64,000 nt of DNA, from NCBI RefSeq assembly GCF_014640535.1, contig NZ_BMHD01000002.1:240843-304842 (forward strand). The letters run 5' to 3'. The position numbers were made by a program, and so were the translations under genes. The notes beneath the pieces are model-generated. The model saw nothing but the letters and a program-made list of their open reading frames with translations, searched no databases and was not told the DNA's origin. This document shows, one piece after another, positions 9,413 to 17,052 of the stretch; the stretch's first letter is position 1; every line of letters begins with the position of its first letter. The DNA is from Cnuibacter physcomitrellae. GTDB lineage: Bacteria > Actinomycetota > Actinomycetes > Actinomycetales > Microbacteriaceae.

Positions 9413-10699
9413 TCAGTGGAACTGCTCGGACTCGGTCGAACCCACCAGCGCCAGGGTCGCGCTGGTCGGGTTCAAGGCCGTGGCGATCCGGTCGAAGTAG
9501 CCGGTGCCGACTTCCCGCTGATGCTTGGTCGCGGTGTATCCGTCGGCCTCGGAGGCGAACTCGGCCTCCTGCAGCTCGACGTAGGCGCTCATGTGCCGCT
9601 GGGAGTAGTCGCGGGCGAGCGTGTACATGGAGTGGTTGAGGGCGTGGAAGCCCGCCAGGGTGATGAACTGGAAGGCGTAGCCCATGCTCGCCAGCTCGCG
9701 CTGGAAGCGGGCGATGGTGTCGTCGTCGAGGTGACGCTTCCAGTTGAACGACGGCGAGCAGTTGTACGCGAGCCTCTTGCCCGGGAACTCGCGGTGGATG
9801 CTCTCGGCGAAGGTGCGCGCGAGCTCGAGATCGGGCTCGGCCGACTCCACCCAGAGCAGGTCGGCATAGGGCGCGTAGGCGTGGCCCCTCGCCAGCACCG
9901 TCTCGATGCCGGGTCGGGTCTCGTAGAAGCCCTCCGCCGTGCGCCCGCCGGTGAGGAAGGGCCGATCGCGCTCGTCGACGTCGCTCGTGAGCAGGTTCGC
10001 GGCCAGCGAGTCGGTGCGCGCGATGATCACGGTGGGCACGCCCGCGACGTCGGCGGCGAGGCGAGCCGCGTTCAGGGTGCGGATGTGCTGGCTCGTGGGG
10101 ACGAGGACCTTGCCGCCCATGTGCCCGCACTTCTTCTCGCTGGCGAGCTGGTCCTCCCAGTGCACCCCCGCCGCGCCGGCCGCGATCATGCTGCTCATGA
10201 GCTCGTAGGCGTTGAGCGGCCCGCCGAATCCGGCCTCCGCATCCGCCACGATGGGTGCGAGCCAGTCCCTCTCGGGCAGTCCCTCCGCGGCCTCGATCTG
10301 GTCGGCGCGGAGGAGCGCGTTGTTGATGCGGCGGACCACGTTCGGCACCGAGTTCGCCGGGTAGAGGCTCTGGTCGGGGTAGGTCTGACCCGAGAGGTTC
10401 GCATCGGCGGCGACCTGCCATCCCGAGAGGTAGATGGCCTTGAGGCCCGCGCGCACCTGCTGCACGGCCTGGTTGCCGGTGAGCGCGCCGAGCGCGGGCA
10501 CCCACTCCTCGGTGTTCAGCAGCTCCCACAGGCGCTCGGCTCCGCGTCGAGCGAGCGTGTGCTCCTCGCCGACCCGTCCGCGGAGGGCGACCACGTCCTC
10601 CGCGGAGTAGTCCCGCTCGACCCCGTCCCACCGGGCCTCGGTCTTCCACGAGCTCTCGAGCTCGGCGGCGGTCTGCGTCTGGTCACCCGGCCTGGTCAT
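9413..10699 (-). CDS. aceA: Isocitrate lyase
   Basis: A 428-residue class I isocitrate lyase that splits isocitrate to glyoxylate and succinate. The catalytic signature KKCGHMGGK is intact, with the catalytic Cys at residue 191. Substrate and metal motifs [10 protein letters not shown] and VIIARTDS are also present. The ATG at 10699 has an excellent AAGGAG six nt upstream; open reading continues upstream but without support. It is the first gene of the aceA-aceB operon and is divergent from the RamB-like regulator over a 163-bp control region, the arrangement expected for acetate- and fatty-acid-responsive control. Confidence 0.97.
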   Translation of the reverse strand: MTRPGDQTQTAAELESSWKTEARWDGVERDYSAEDVVALRGRVGEEHTLARRGAERLWELLNTEEWVPALGALTGNQAVQQVRAGLKAIYLSGWQVAADANLSGQTYPDQSLYPANSVPNVVRRINNALLRADQIEAAEGLPERDWLAPIVADAEAGFGGPLNAYELMSSMIAAGAAGVHWEDQLASEKKCGHMGGKVLVPTSQHIRTLNAARLAADVAGVPTVIIARTDSLAANLLTSDVDERDRPFLTGGRTAEGFYETRPGIETVLARGHAYAPYADLLWVESAEPDLELARTFAESIHREFPGKRLAYNCSPSFNWKRHLDDDTIARFQRELASMGYAFQFITLAGFHALNHSMYTLARDYSQRHMSAYVELQEAEFASEADGYTATKHQREVGTGYFDRIATALNPTSATLALVGSTESEQFH

Positions 10700-10818
10700 G
10701 GTGTGCTCCTTCGTGCTGTGCGGTGTGTGACTCCGCAGCGGGTCGAAATGCTGCGTGAGTTCGACTATCGGGGCCGGACGAGGACGACTGGACGGATTCA
10801 TCGGCAGAAATTCACGTG

Positions 10819-10839
10819 TTCTTCTGCTTGTCGGAAGAA
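10819..10839. promoter_or_regulatory. Candidate operator in aceA/ramB-like divergent region
   Basis: TTCTTC at 10819-10824 and GAAGAA at 10834-10839 form a perfect inverted repeat around a 9-nt spacer. A CACGTG palindrome lies just before it at 10813-10818. The pair is the most AT-rich, symmetrical element between the divergent aceA and regulator genes, so it may bind the regulator. It is not an obvious match to the corynebacterial RamB site. Confidence 0.4.
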
Positions 10840-10862
10840 GGGCCGTATGTCAGGGTCGGTGC

Positions 10863-12332
10863 ATGACGCTGACGTCGCTGACCGCATCCGACGATGGAGT
10901 CATGCCCGACTCGCTCACCATCGGCCGCCGCATCCGCCAGCTGCGCACCGAGCGCGGACTCACCCTCGACGACCTCGGCGTCGCGATCGGGCGAGCCGCC
11001 TCGCAGGTGTCGGTAGTCGAGAACGGCAAGCGCGAGCTGCGGCTGGGCGAGCTGCAGCGCTTCGCGACCGCGCTCGACGTCACCCTCGACGATCTCCTCG
11101 ACGCCAGCCCGCCGTCACGCCGGGCCGCGCTCGAGATCGCGCTCGAGCGCGTGCAGCGGGGCCCCCTGTTCGCGAGCCTCGGGCTGCCGCCCCTGCCCGT
11201 GCGGCGGTCGCTCTCGGACGAGGCGATCGAGACCATCCTCGGCCTCCACTCCGAGCTCGAGCGGATCCACACCGAACGCGCCGCGACCCCGGAGGAGGCC
11301 CGCCGCGCGAACACCCAGCTGCGCGGCGCGATGAGGCTGCGGCACAACCACTTCCCGGAGCTCGAGGCGGCCGCGCGCGAGCTGCTCGACGCGGTCGGGC
11401 ACACGACCGGACCGCTGTCGCAGCGGCTCGTGTCGGAGCTCGCCGCGCACCTCGGGTTCAGCCTGCACTACGTGCCCGACCTGCCGTCGTCGGTGCGCTC
11501 CGTGCGCGATCTCGAGCACGGCCGCATCTACGTCCCGCTCAGTCAGCGACCGGATGCGGACCCGCGCTCGGTCGTGCTGCAGGCGCTGGCCGGTCACGTC
11601 CTGGGGCACGGGGTGCCGCAGAGCTACGCGGAGTTCCTCGAGCAGCGAGTGGAGACGAACTACCTCGCCGCGGCCCTCCTCGTCCCCGCCGCGGGCGCGG
11701 TGCCCCTCCTCGTCGCCGCCAAGGAGGCGCGCGAGCTGTCGGTGGAGGATCTCCGCGACGCCTTCGGCGTGAACTACGAGACCGCGGCGCATCGGTTCAC
11801 GAACCTCGCGACCGAGCACCTCGGCATCCCCGTCCACTTCCTCAAGGTCGACTCCGAGGGCACCATCTCGAAGGCCTACGAGAACGACAGCGTGCTCTTC
11901 CCGACGGATGCGCTCGGCGCCGTCGAGGGGCAGACGGTCTGCCGCTACTGGAGCGCGCGGCAGGTGTTCGACGTGGCCGACCGCTTCAGCCCGTACCACC
12001 AGTACACCGACAAGCCGACCGGCACGTACTGGTGCACGTCGCGGATCCAGACGTCGTCGCGCGGCGAGTTCAGCGTCAGCGTCGGCACCTCCTTCGCGCA
12101 CGCGAAGTGGTTCCGCGGCCGGGACACCACCACGCGGTTCACCTCGCGCTGCCCCGACGAGTCGTGCTGCCGCCGCCCTCCCGCGGAGGTGTCGAGCCGC
12201 TGGGCCGGCCGCTCCTTCCCCACCCCGCGCCTGAACTCCTCCCTCCACGCCGCGATGCCCACGGGCGCCTTCCCCGGCGTCGACACCACGGAGCTCTACG
12301 ACTTCCTCACCCGCCACTCCCCCGCCGACTGA
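10863..12332 (+). CDS. ramB: RamB/ScfR-type transcriptional regulator (XRE + ImmA/IrrE + C-terminal domain)
   Basis: A 489-residue regulator. Residues about 18-75 form an XRE helix-turn-helix (IGRRIRQLRTERGLTLDDLG). The middle carries the IrrE/ImmA-type peptidase-like domain, here with AGHVLGHG in place of the classical HExxH, so it is probably a sensor rather than an active protease. The C-terminus is the short-chain fatty acyl regulator domain with a Cys cluster (RCPDESCCRR). RamB controls acetate metabolism and the glyoxylate shunt in Corynebacterium and Mycobacterium, and the divergent position beside aceA-aceB supports that role here. An in-frame ATG at 10902 is an alternative start, since the HTH begins only afterwards. 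Confidence 0.88.
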   Translation: MTLTSLTASDDGVMPDSLTIGRRIRQLRTERGLTLDDLGVAIGRAASQVSVVENGKRELRLGELQRFATALDVTLDDLLDASPPSRRAALEIALERVQRGPLFASLGLPPLPVRRSLSDEAIETILGLHSELERIHTERAATPEEARRANTQLRGAMRLRHNHFPELEAAARELLDAVGHTTGPLSQRLVSELAAHLGFSLHYVPDLPSSVRSVRDLEHGRIYVPLSQRPDADPRSVVLQALAGHVLGHGVPQSYAEFLEQRVETNYLAAALLVPAAGAVPLLVAAKEARELSVEDLRDAFGVNYETAAHRFTNLATEHLGIPVHFLKVDSEGTISKAYENDSVLFPTDALGAVEGQTVCRYWSARQVFDVADRFSPYHQYTDKPTGTYWCTSRIQTSSRGEFSVSVGTSFAHAKWFRGRDTTTRFTSRCPDESCCRRPPAEVSSRWAGRSFPTPRLNSSLHAAMPTGAFPGVDTTELYDFLTRHSPAD

Positions 12333-12375
12333 GGCGCCCGCCGGGCAGGCCCTCTCGTCGCTCGGGCGTCGGAGA

Positions 12376-12639
12376 TCAGCTGCGGTAGACGTCGCGGCGG
12401 TGCGACACGGTGACGATCTGAACCACGACGCGATCGTCGTCGATCAGATAGATCACCCGATACTCGCCGCGTCGTGCCGAGTACATCGGCGCGAGCGGCT
12501 CCCGCAGTCGCTTCCCGACACGTCGGGGGTTCTCCGCGAGCGGACCGACGATGAACTCGAACGCGGCTGCTGCGACCGACTCGGGCAGCGACTCGGCGAG
12601 CGCCCGCTTCGCCGAGCGGGTGAACACGACCTCGTACAT
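12376..12639 (-). CDS. RelE/ParE/YoeB-superfamily toxin
   Basis: An 87-residue basic protein of the RelE/ParE toxin fold: YEVVFTRSAKRALAE at the start, RVGKRLREPL in the middle and YRVIYLIDDD followed by VSHRRDVYR at the end, the typical strand and C-terminal basic motif. RelE members cleave ribosome-bound mRNA; ParE members inhibit gyrase. The R..H/R-rich end and RelB-like partner favour an mRNA interferase. Its ATG shares one nucleotide with the stop codon of the antitoxin gene (TGATG), and a GTG one codon earlier would overlap by four, so expression is translationally coupled. It is convergent with the ramB-like gene. Confidence 0.85.
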   Translation of the reverse strand: MYEVVFTRSAKRALAESLPESVAAAAFEFIVGPLAENPRRVGKRLREPLAPMYSARRGEYRVIYLIDDDRVVVQIVTVSHRRDVYRS

Positions 12640-12923
12640 CACTCGGATGCGGTTCGGCGGTGCGCCATCGCCTCCCGGACGTCGTCGACCGAGTGCACGT
12701 CACCCACCTGCAGCTCCTCGAGCGCGACGTGGAGCGCCTGCACTCCGGGCTGATCGCTCAGGACGTCGATGGTCTCGAGGAGACCGTCGTAATCGTCCGC
12801 GCTCAGCAGGATCGCCATGCGGCGCCCGTTCCTCGTGACCTCGAACCGCTCGTGCGTGGAGTTCGCCGACTCGATGAGGCGAGAGAAGCCGGCGCGGGCG
12901 TCCGCGAGCGAGAGCGTCGTCAT
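12639..12923 (-). CDS. Phd/YefM-family antitoxin of the RelE-type toxin
   Basis: A 94-residue antitoxin. The N-terminal half, LADARAGFSRLIESA followed by RFEVTRNGRRMAILLSADDY, is the Phd/YefM DNA-binding fold. The acidic C-terminal region, after LLETIDVLSD, should wrap the toxin. It precedes and overlaps the toxin gene. A TAGAAT -10 box lies 7 nt before the ATG, so the operon mRNA is predicted to be leaderless; open reading continues further upstream but crosses this promoter. The antitoxin-toxin complex is expected to repress this promoter. Confidence 0.88.
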   Translation of the reverse strand: MTTLSLADARAGFSRLIESANSTHERFEVTRNGRRMAILLSADDYDGLLETIDVLSDQPGVQALHVALEELQVGDVHSVDDVREAMAHRRTASE

Positions 12924-12930
12924 GTACAGG

Positions 12931-12936
12931 ATTCTA
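12931..12936 (-). promoter_or_regulatory. -10 box of the toxin-antitoxin operon (leaderless)
   Basis: TAGAAT on the minus strand, 7 nt before the antitoxin ATG. A weak CGGACA -35 candidate lies 16 nt upstream at 12953-12958. The spacing puts the transcription start at or next to the A of the start codon. Confidence 0.6.
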
Positions 12937-13051
12937 GCGTAGTGACGGATGGTGTCCGCGCCGGGCAGGCCTGCGAGGACTCGCAGCGTCAAGGGGTGGC
13001 GGGCGGGGGCGGGGTGAGTAGGGTCGGGCATGACGGACGATGGGAGTCAGG

Positions 13052-13309
13052 ATGAGCATCAGCGACGACGACATCACGGGCGGCGCAGCCGCGGGTGGCG
13101 AGGGCACCGCCGACGGCGGAGCGAACCCGAACGGACACGACGGCGGAGCCGACGGCTCGGCGTCGGCCGGGGAGGGCACCGCCGACGGCGGGGCGAACCC
13201 GGGCGGACACGACGGCGGGGCCGACGGCTCGGCGTCGGAGGGCGAGGGCCCGGCCGACGGCGGCGCGAACCCGAACGGACACGACGGCGGGGCCGACGGC
13301 TCCGCGTGA
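13052..13309 (+). CDS. Small Gly/Asp-rich tandem-repeat protein, putative substrate peptide
   Basis: An 85-residue acidic protein with no hydrophobic segment and no cysteine. After a 15-residue leader-like start (MSISDDDITGGAAA...) it consists of a 24-residue unit repeated 2.9 times, at 13097-13168, 13169-13240 and 13241-13306. Each unit contains ADGGANPNGHDGGADGSA or a near copy; differences are Thr/Pro at position 4, Asn/Gly at position 12 and Ala/Glu at the unit end. The ATG at 13052 is preferred because GGGAG lies 5 nt upstream; ATG at 13040 is in frame. Its TGA overlaps the GTG of the JmjC/cupin gene by four nt. The leader-plus-core layout and coupling to an oxygenase and a ferredoxin suggest a peptide that is post-translationally hydroxylated. 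Similar small proteins occur in Microbacteriaceae, but I know of no demonstrated function. Seen: the repeats and coupling. Inferred: the role. Confidence 0.8.
   Translation: MSISDDDITGGAAAGGEGTADGGANPNGHDGGADGSASAGEGTADGGANPGGHDGGADGSASEGEGPADGGANPNGHDGGADGSA
13097..13306 (+). repeat. 72-bp in-frame tandem repeat, 2.9 copies
   Basis: Three consecutive units of 72, 72 and 66 nt within the small repeat gene. The copies are nearly identical at the DNA level as well as in protein, which indicates recent duplication or homogenisation and makes copy number likely to vary between strains. Confidence 0.9.
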
Positions 13310-14562
13310 GCACCGACGTCGAGCGCGGGCCGAGCGATCGGCCCGCGCTCTCTCGCTGCATAGGAGTCTCGCCCGACACGTTCGCGCGGGAGTACTGGGG
13401 CGCCTCCCCGCTGCTCACGCCCGCCTCGGCTCTGCCGCGTGACTTCGACGACCTCTTCAGCTCGGCCGCGGTCGACGAGCTGGTGAGCCGACGCGGGGTC
13501 CGCACCCCGTTCATCCGCATGGCCCAGGAGGGCGACGTGCTGTCGCCCGGCCGGTTCACGGGATCCGGCGGGTTCGGGGCGGAGATCGCCGATCAGGTCG
13601 ACTCGGCGAAGGTGCTGGCCCGCTTCGCCGACGGAGCGACGATCGTCCTCCAGGGCCTCCACCGCCTGTGGCCGCCCCTCATCGACTTCACGCGCGAGCT
13701 GGTCGACGACCTCGGGCATCCGGCGCAGGTCAACGCGTACGTCACGCCCGCCTCCTCGCGGGGCTTCGACCCGCACTACGACGTGCACGACGTCTTCGTG
13801 CTGCAGATCGCGGGCGAGAAGCACTGGCGCATCCACGCCCCCGTGCACGAGCATCCGCTGCGCGACCAGCCCTGGTCGCAGCACCGAGCCGCCGTCGCCG
13901 CCCGGGCCCAGGAGTCTCCGGTCATCGACGCCGTCCTCCGACCCGGCGACGCCCTCTACCTGCCGCGGGGGTGGATCCACTCCGCCGAGGCGCTCGGCGG
14001 CACGTCGGTGCACCTCACGATCGGGATGCCGTCGTTCACCCGCGACGACGTCCTGCGCTCGATCCTCGCTCGGCTCGGCGAATCGCCCGAGCTCCGACGC
14101 CCTCTGCCCCTCGGCGTCGACTGGACTGACGCCGCCGCCGTGCGTCCGCTCGTCGAGGAGACGCTGGAGGCGCTCCGCGCCGCACTGCCCGATGCCGACG
14201 AGCTGCCGGGCGACGTCGTGCGCCCGGTCGCCGACGCCCTCGCGGCCCAGCTCGCTGAGACCACACGCCCCGAGCCGGTCTCGCCGCTCGCCACGGTCGA
14301 CGCGATCGCGCGCCTCGATGGACGCACGCGCGTGCGGTGGCGCGCTGGACTCCGGGCCCGGCTCGAGGAGTCCGACGGCCGCATCACGATCCGCTCGCGC
14401 GAGGGTTCGCTCTCCCTTCCCGCCGAAGCAGCGGACGCCCTCCACCGGCTCGCCGCCGGCGGCCCGATCGCCGTGGCCGACCTTCCCGGGCTCGACCCGG
14501 AGTCGGCCGTCGTCGTCGCCAGGCGGCTGCTGCGGGAGGCGGTCCTGGTCCTGGCGCCGTGA
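13306..14562 (+). CDS. JmjC/cupin-4 domain 2-oxoglutarate-dependent oxygenase (RoxA/NO66/MINA-like)
   Basis: A 418-residue protein starting at the GTG that overlaps the repeat-peptide stop (GTGA). The N-terminus has the cupin-4 entry motif (FAREYWGASPLL). The Fe(II) facial triad is visible as His157 and Asp159 in DPHYDVHDVF and His236 in GGTSVHLTIG. LPRGWIHSAEALG precedes the last ligand. Relatives hydroxylate His or Arg in ribosomal proteins (MINA/NO66 in eukaryotes; YcfD/RoxA on L16 in E. coli). The C-terminal third forms the dimerisation and winged-helix region expected for ribosomal oxygenases. Sandwiched in a coupled operon between a Gly/Asn/His-rich repeat peptide and a [2Fe-2S] ferredoxin, it may hydroxylate the peptide rather than the ribosome; a ribosomal target cannot be excluded. 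Confidence 0.88.
   Translation: MSTDVERGPSDRPALSRCIGVSPDTFAREYWGASPLLTPASALPRDFDDLFSSAAVDELVSRRGVRTPFIRMAQEGDVLSPGRFTGSGGFGAEIADQVDSAKVLARFADGATIVLQGLHRLWPPLIDFTRELVDDLGHPAQVNAYVTPASSRGFDPHYDVHDVFVLQIAGEKHWRIHAPVHEHPLRDQPWSQHRAAVAARAQESPVIDAVLRPGDALYLPRGWIHSAEALGGTSVHLTIGMPSFTRDDVLRSILARLGESPELRRPLPLGVDWTDAAAVRPLVEETLEALRAALPDADELPGDVVRPVADALAAQLAETTRPEPVSPLATVDAIARLDGRTRVRWRAGLRARLEESDGRITIRSREGSLSLPAEAADALHRLAAGGPIAVADLPGLDPESAVVVARRLLREAVLVLAP
13321..13350 (+). promoter_or_regulatory. Strong stem-loop at the 5' end of the oxygenase gene
   Basis: GAGCGCGGGCC at 13321-13331 pairs perfectly with GGCCCGCGCTC at 13340-13350 around an 8-nt loop. It begins 12 nt after the repeat-peptide stop codon and lies inside the first 15 codons of the oxygenase gene. 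Such a hairpin could attenuate transcription or stabilise the upstream mRNA so that the peptide is made in excess over the enzyme. Confidence 0.6.
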
Positions 14563-15494
14563 GCGCTCTCGCGCTCCCGAGCACGGGGCTGGGTGGCACA
14601 GCCTGGGAGCCCTGCAGCGACCGTTCGCGCGAACGCGACGATCCGCTGTGGGGCACCGCCGGCCGGGGACTGCGGTGGTTCCTGGTCGAGCTCGCGAGCG
14701 GATGGGGTCCCCGCGCGCTGCTGGATCCGCCCTTCGATCCGCAGCTGGGCGGGGCCCTGGTGTCGCGGACCGAACGGGCGGGCATACGACCGCTCGCCAT
14801 CCGCAGGCCCGGCCGCCGCGACGCGGTGCCGCGCTGGCGCTGGGCCGTCGTCGACGCGCGTCCCGGGTCGGAGTCGGTGCGCTGGGGCGAGGTGGATGAT
14901 CCGGATGACCTGCTCGACGTCCCGCTCGACGGATCGGCGGGCGTCCTCTCGGACCGCCCGATCTTCGCCGTGTGCGCCCATGGGCGCCACGACCAGTGCT
15001 GCGCGGTCCGTGGCCGGCGGGCGGCCCTGGACCTCGCGGCGGCCTTCCCCGAGGAGACGTGGGAGTGCTCGCATCTCGGCGGCGACCGCTTCGCCGCCAC
15101 GATGGTGCTGTTCCCGCACGGCCTCGCCTACGGTCGCATCGACGACGCCGACGTCGCCGCGATCGCCCAGGGCTACCTCGACGGCCGCGTCGCCGAGCCG
15201 TGGTTCCGCGGCCGGACGTCTCTGTCGCACCCGGTCCAGGCCGCGCAGCACTTCGCCCGCGTCGAGTCCGGAGACGACCGCCTCGACTCCTTCGCTCCGC
15301 TGGCCGAGGGAGGGAGCCTCCACCACCGGGACGTCGGCCACCACGTCGTGGAGCTGGCCGGCGCCGACGGCGGCCGTGTCGTGGTGGAGCTCGCGGAGAC
15401 GCTGTCCGCCCCGCTCCTCTCGACCTGCGGCACCACGCGTCCGGGCCGCGTCCGCGAGTGGGCGCTCACCTCGCTGCGCACCCTTCCCGCCTGA
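14559..15494 (+). CDS. Sucrase/ferredoxin-like family thioredoxin-fold [2Fe-2S] protein
   Basis: A 311-residue protein of the Suc_Fer-like family, named after a plant annotation and actually a thioredoxin-like ferredoxin. Candidate cluster ligands are Cys139, Cys147 and Cys148 in CAHGRHDQCC and Cys170/His172 in ECSHLGGDRFAAT, the conserved family motifs. The N-terminal part contains GLRWFLVE and the conserved GWGPRALLD loop. Its GTG start overlaps the oxygenase stop by four nt (GTGA), repeating the coupling seen between the first two genes. It is probably the electron donor or a redox partner of the oxygenase. It is cytoplasmic. Confidence 0.85.
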   Translation: MSALALPSTGLGGTAWEPCSDRSRERDDPLWGTAGRGLRWFLVELASGWGPRALLDPPFDPQLGGALVSRTERAGIRPLAIRRPGRRDAVPRWRWAVVDARPGSESVRWGEVDDPDDLLDVPLDGSAGVLSDRPIFAVCAHGRHDQCCAVRGRRAALDLAAAFPEETWECSHLGGDRFAATMVLFPHGLAYGRIDDADVAAIAQGYLDGRVAEPWFRGRTSLSHPVQAAQHFARVESGDDRLDSFAPLAEGGSLHHRDVGHHVVELAGADGGRVVVELAETLSAPLLSTCGTTRPGRVREWALTSLRTLPA

Positions 15495-15502
15495 GCATTC
15501 CG

Positions 15503-15598
15503 CGCGAGAGTGACCGCCGAAAGGTCGCCTGAGAGCCGAGACGACGCTCATAGAGCCTCATGCGCGCTCTCAGGCGACCTTTCTGCGGTCATCTCGCG
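15503..15598. repeat. Long near-palindrome A between convergent genes
   Basis: A left arm at 15503-15536 and a right arm at 15566-15598 are reverse complements over about 33 nt with one mismatch and one single-base gap, around a 29-nt centre. It fills the 118-bp space between the ferredoxin-like gene and the flavin monooxygenase gene and could act as a bidirectional terminator, but the arms are far longer than needed. Confidence 0.85.
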
Positions 15599-15612
15599 AC
15601 GTCGGGGTCGCG

Positions 15613-16995
15613 TCAGGCGCCGACGGGAGCCGTGCGATACGCCGCGCCGGGGTGCGAGGCGGGCAGGTGCGCGGTCCCCTCGGGGAAGAGCCGCTCGCGC
15701 AGCGTGTCGCCCTCGTACTCGCTCCGCGCCAGGCCGCGGGCACGGAGCACCGGCAGCACGTGCTCGATGAAGTCGTCGTACGTCCCGGGCGTCATGTGCG
15801 GCTGGATGAGGAACCCGTCGGCACCCGTGATCCGGACGAACTCCTCCACCTGGTCGACGACGTCCTCGCCGGTGCCGACGAAGACGCTGCCGTTGATGCC
15901 CGTCACGCGGAAGTCCTCGATGATGTCGCGCACGAGCGGCGCCGGCTTGCCGTCGCGACCGAGGTAGCGCTGCAGGTTGGAGAGGCCGAGCTCGGTGCTC
16001 TGTTGCGTCAGCGGCTTGTCGGGGTCGAGGGCGAGGAGGTCGACGCCGGTGTTCCCCGCGAAGATCGCGGCGGCACCCTCGGGGGTCGACATCGCGAGCA
16101 TCTCCTCGTGCGTGGCGCGCGCCTGCTCCGACGTGGCTCCGGCCAGGAACAGCGCGCCGACGAGCACCTTGATCGAGTCGGGCTCGCGTCCCGCGGCGAC
16201 CGCCGCGTCGCGGATGCCCTGGATGTTGCGCGCCACGCGCTCCGGGTCGCCGCCCGCGACGAACACCGCCTCCGCGTGCTTGCCCGCGAACTCCATGCCG
16301 CGGCCCGAGGTGCCCGCCTGGACGAGGAGCGGCGTGCGCTGCTTCGACGGCGGCATGTTGAGCAGTCCGTCGGCCCGGAAGTACGGACCATCGTGGTGGA
16401 TGACGCGCACCTTCTCCGGGTCGGCGTAGACCCCCGCCGCCTTGTCGCGCACGAGCGCGTCGTCGTCCCACGACCCCTCCCACAGCTTCAGCGAGAGGTC
16501 GACGTAGTCGTCGGCCATGTCGTAGCGCTCGTCGTGAGGGATGAGCGGCTTGCCCATGAGCGCGGCCGCCGTCGCTCCGGAGGAGCCCGTCACGATGTTC
16601 CAGCCGATGCGACCCTCGGTGAAGTGGTCGAGCGTGGCGAACCGGCGGGCGTTCGCCGCCGGGGGCTCGACCGTCGTCGACGCCGTGACGACGAAGCCCA
16701 GCCGCTCCGTCGCCGCGGCGAGCGCCGAGATGACGGGCATCGGGTCGCCGTGCGGGATGCCGCGCCCCTCGCGGACCGACGCCGGGATGAGCTCGCCGTC
16801 CATCGCCGGGAAGCCGTAGCTGTCGGCGAAGAAGAGGAAGTCGAGGCGAGCCTCCTCGAACTTCTTCGCCAGTCGGATCCAGTGCTGCAGCGAGGTGAAG
16901 TCCGCGGAGGTGTCGTCGGGATGCTGCCAGGCGGAGCCGATCGTCCCGTTGGGGCCGATGTACTGGAAGATCGCGAGCACGAGAGGAGAGGTCAT
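15613..16995 (-). CDS. LLM-class flavin-dependent monooxygenase (NtaA/SnaA/DszA family)
   Basis: A 460-residue protein of the two-component FMNH2-dependent monooxygenase family (nitrilotriacetate NtaA, pristinamycin SnaA, dibenzothiophene-sulfone DszA, DmoA). Family features are HPDDTSADFTSLQHW at the start, RRFATLDHFTEGRIGWNIVT, YVDLSLKLWEGSWDDDA and LLVQAGTSGRGMEFA. It needs a separate flavin reductase, none of which is next to it. The likely role is cleavage of C-S or C-N bonds in a sulfonate, sulfone or polyamine-carboxylate. The ATG at 16995 has no clear Shine-Dalgarno. It is divergent from an XRE-cupin regulator; a perfect palindrome sits between them. Confidence 0.9.
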   Translation of the reverse strand: MTSPLVLAIFQYIGPNGTIGSAWQHPDDTSADFTSLQHWIRLAKKFEEARLDFLFFADSYGFPAMDGELIPASVREGRGIPHGDPMPVISALAAATERLGFVVTASTTVEPPAANARRFATLDHFTEGRIGWNIVTGSSGATAAALMGKPLIPHDERYDMADDYVDLSLKLWEGSWDDDALVRDKAAGVYADPEKVRVIHHDGPYFRADGLLNMPPSKQRTPLLVQAGTSGRGMEFAGKHAEAVFVAGGDPERVARNIQGIRDAAVAAGREPDSIKVLVGALFLAGATSEQARATHEEMLAMSTPEGAAAIFAGNTGVDLLALDPDKPLTQQSTELGLSNLQRYLGRDGKPAPLVRDIIEDFRVTGINGSVFVGTGEDVVDQVEEFVRITGADGFLIQPHMTPGTYDDFIEHVLPVLRARGLARSEYEGDTLRERLFPEGTAHLPASHPGAAYRTAPVGA

Positions 16996-16999
16996 ACCG

Positions 17000-17018
17000 A
17001 TATTTATGACATAAATAT
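17000..17018. promoter_or_regulatory. Perfect 19-bp AT-rich palindromic operator
   Basis: ATATTTATGACATAAATAT, with 9-bp perfect arms around a central A, lies 5 nt upstream of the monooxygenase ATG and about 34 nt upstream of the regulator start. It is almost pure A/T in a 70% GC genome and sits over the start region of the monooxygenase mRNA, so it is the probable binding site of the adjacent XRE-cupin regulator. Confidence 0.75.
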
Positions 17019-17052
17019 TGTTACGCTCGTGTGAACAGTGAGAGGGGACGCG

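Noticed and set aside
12342-12375. Hairpin between the ramB-like and toxin genes
   Set aside because: Only a short GCCCG/CGGGC pairing is present, too weak to list as a terminator, though the genes are convergent.
9377-12388. Plus-strand frame of about 1000 codons spanning aceA and the ramB-like gene
   Set aside because: It runs antisense to aceA and out of frame with the RamB-like regulator, both of which are unmistakable. It is a GC artefact.
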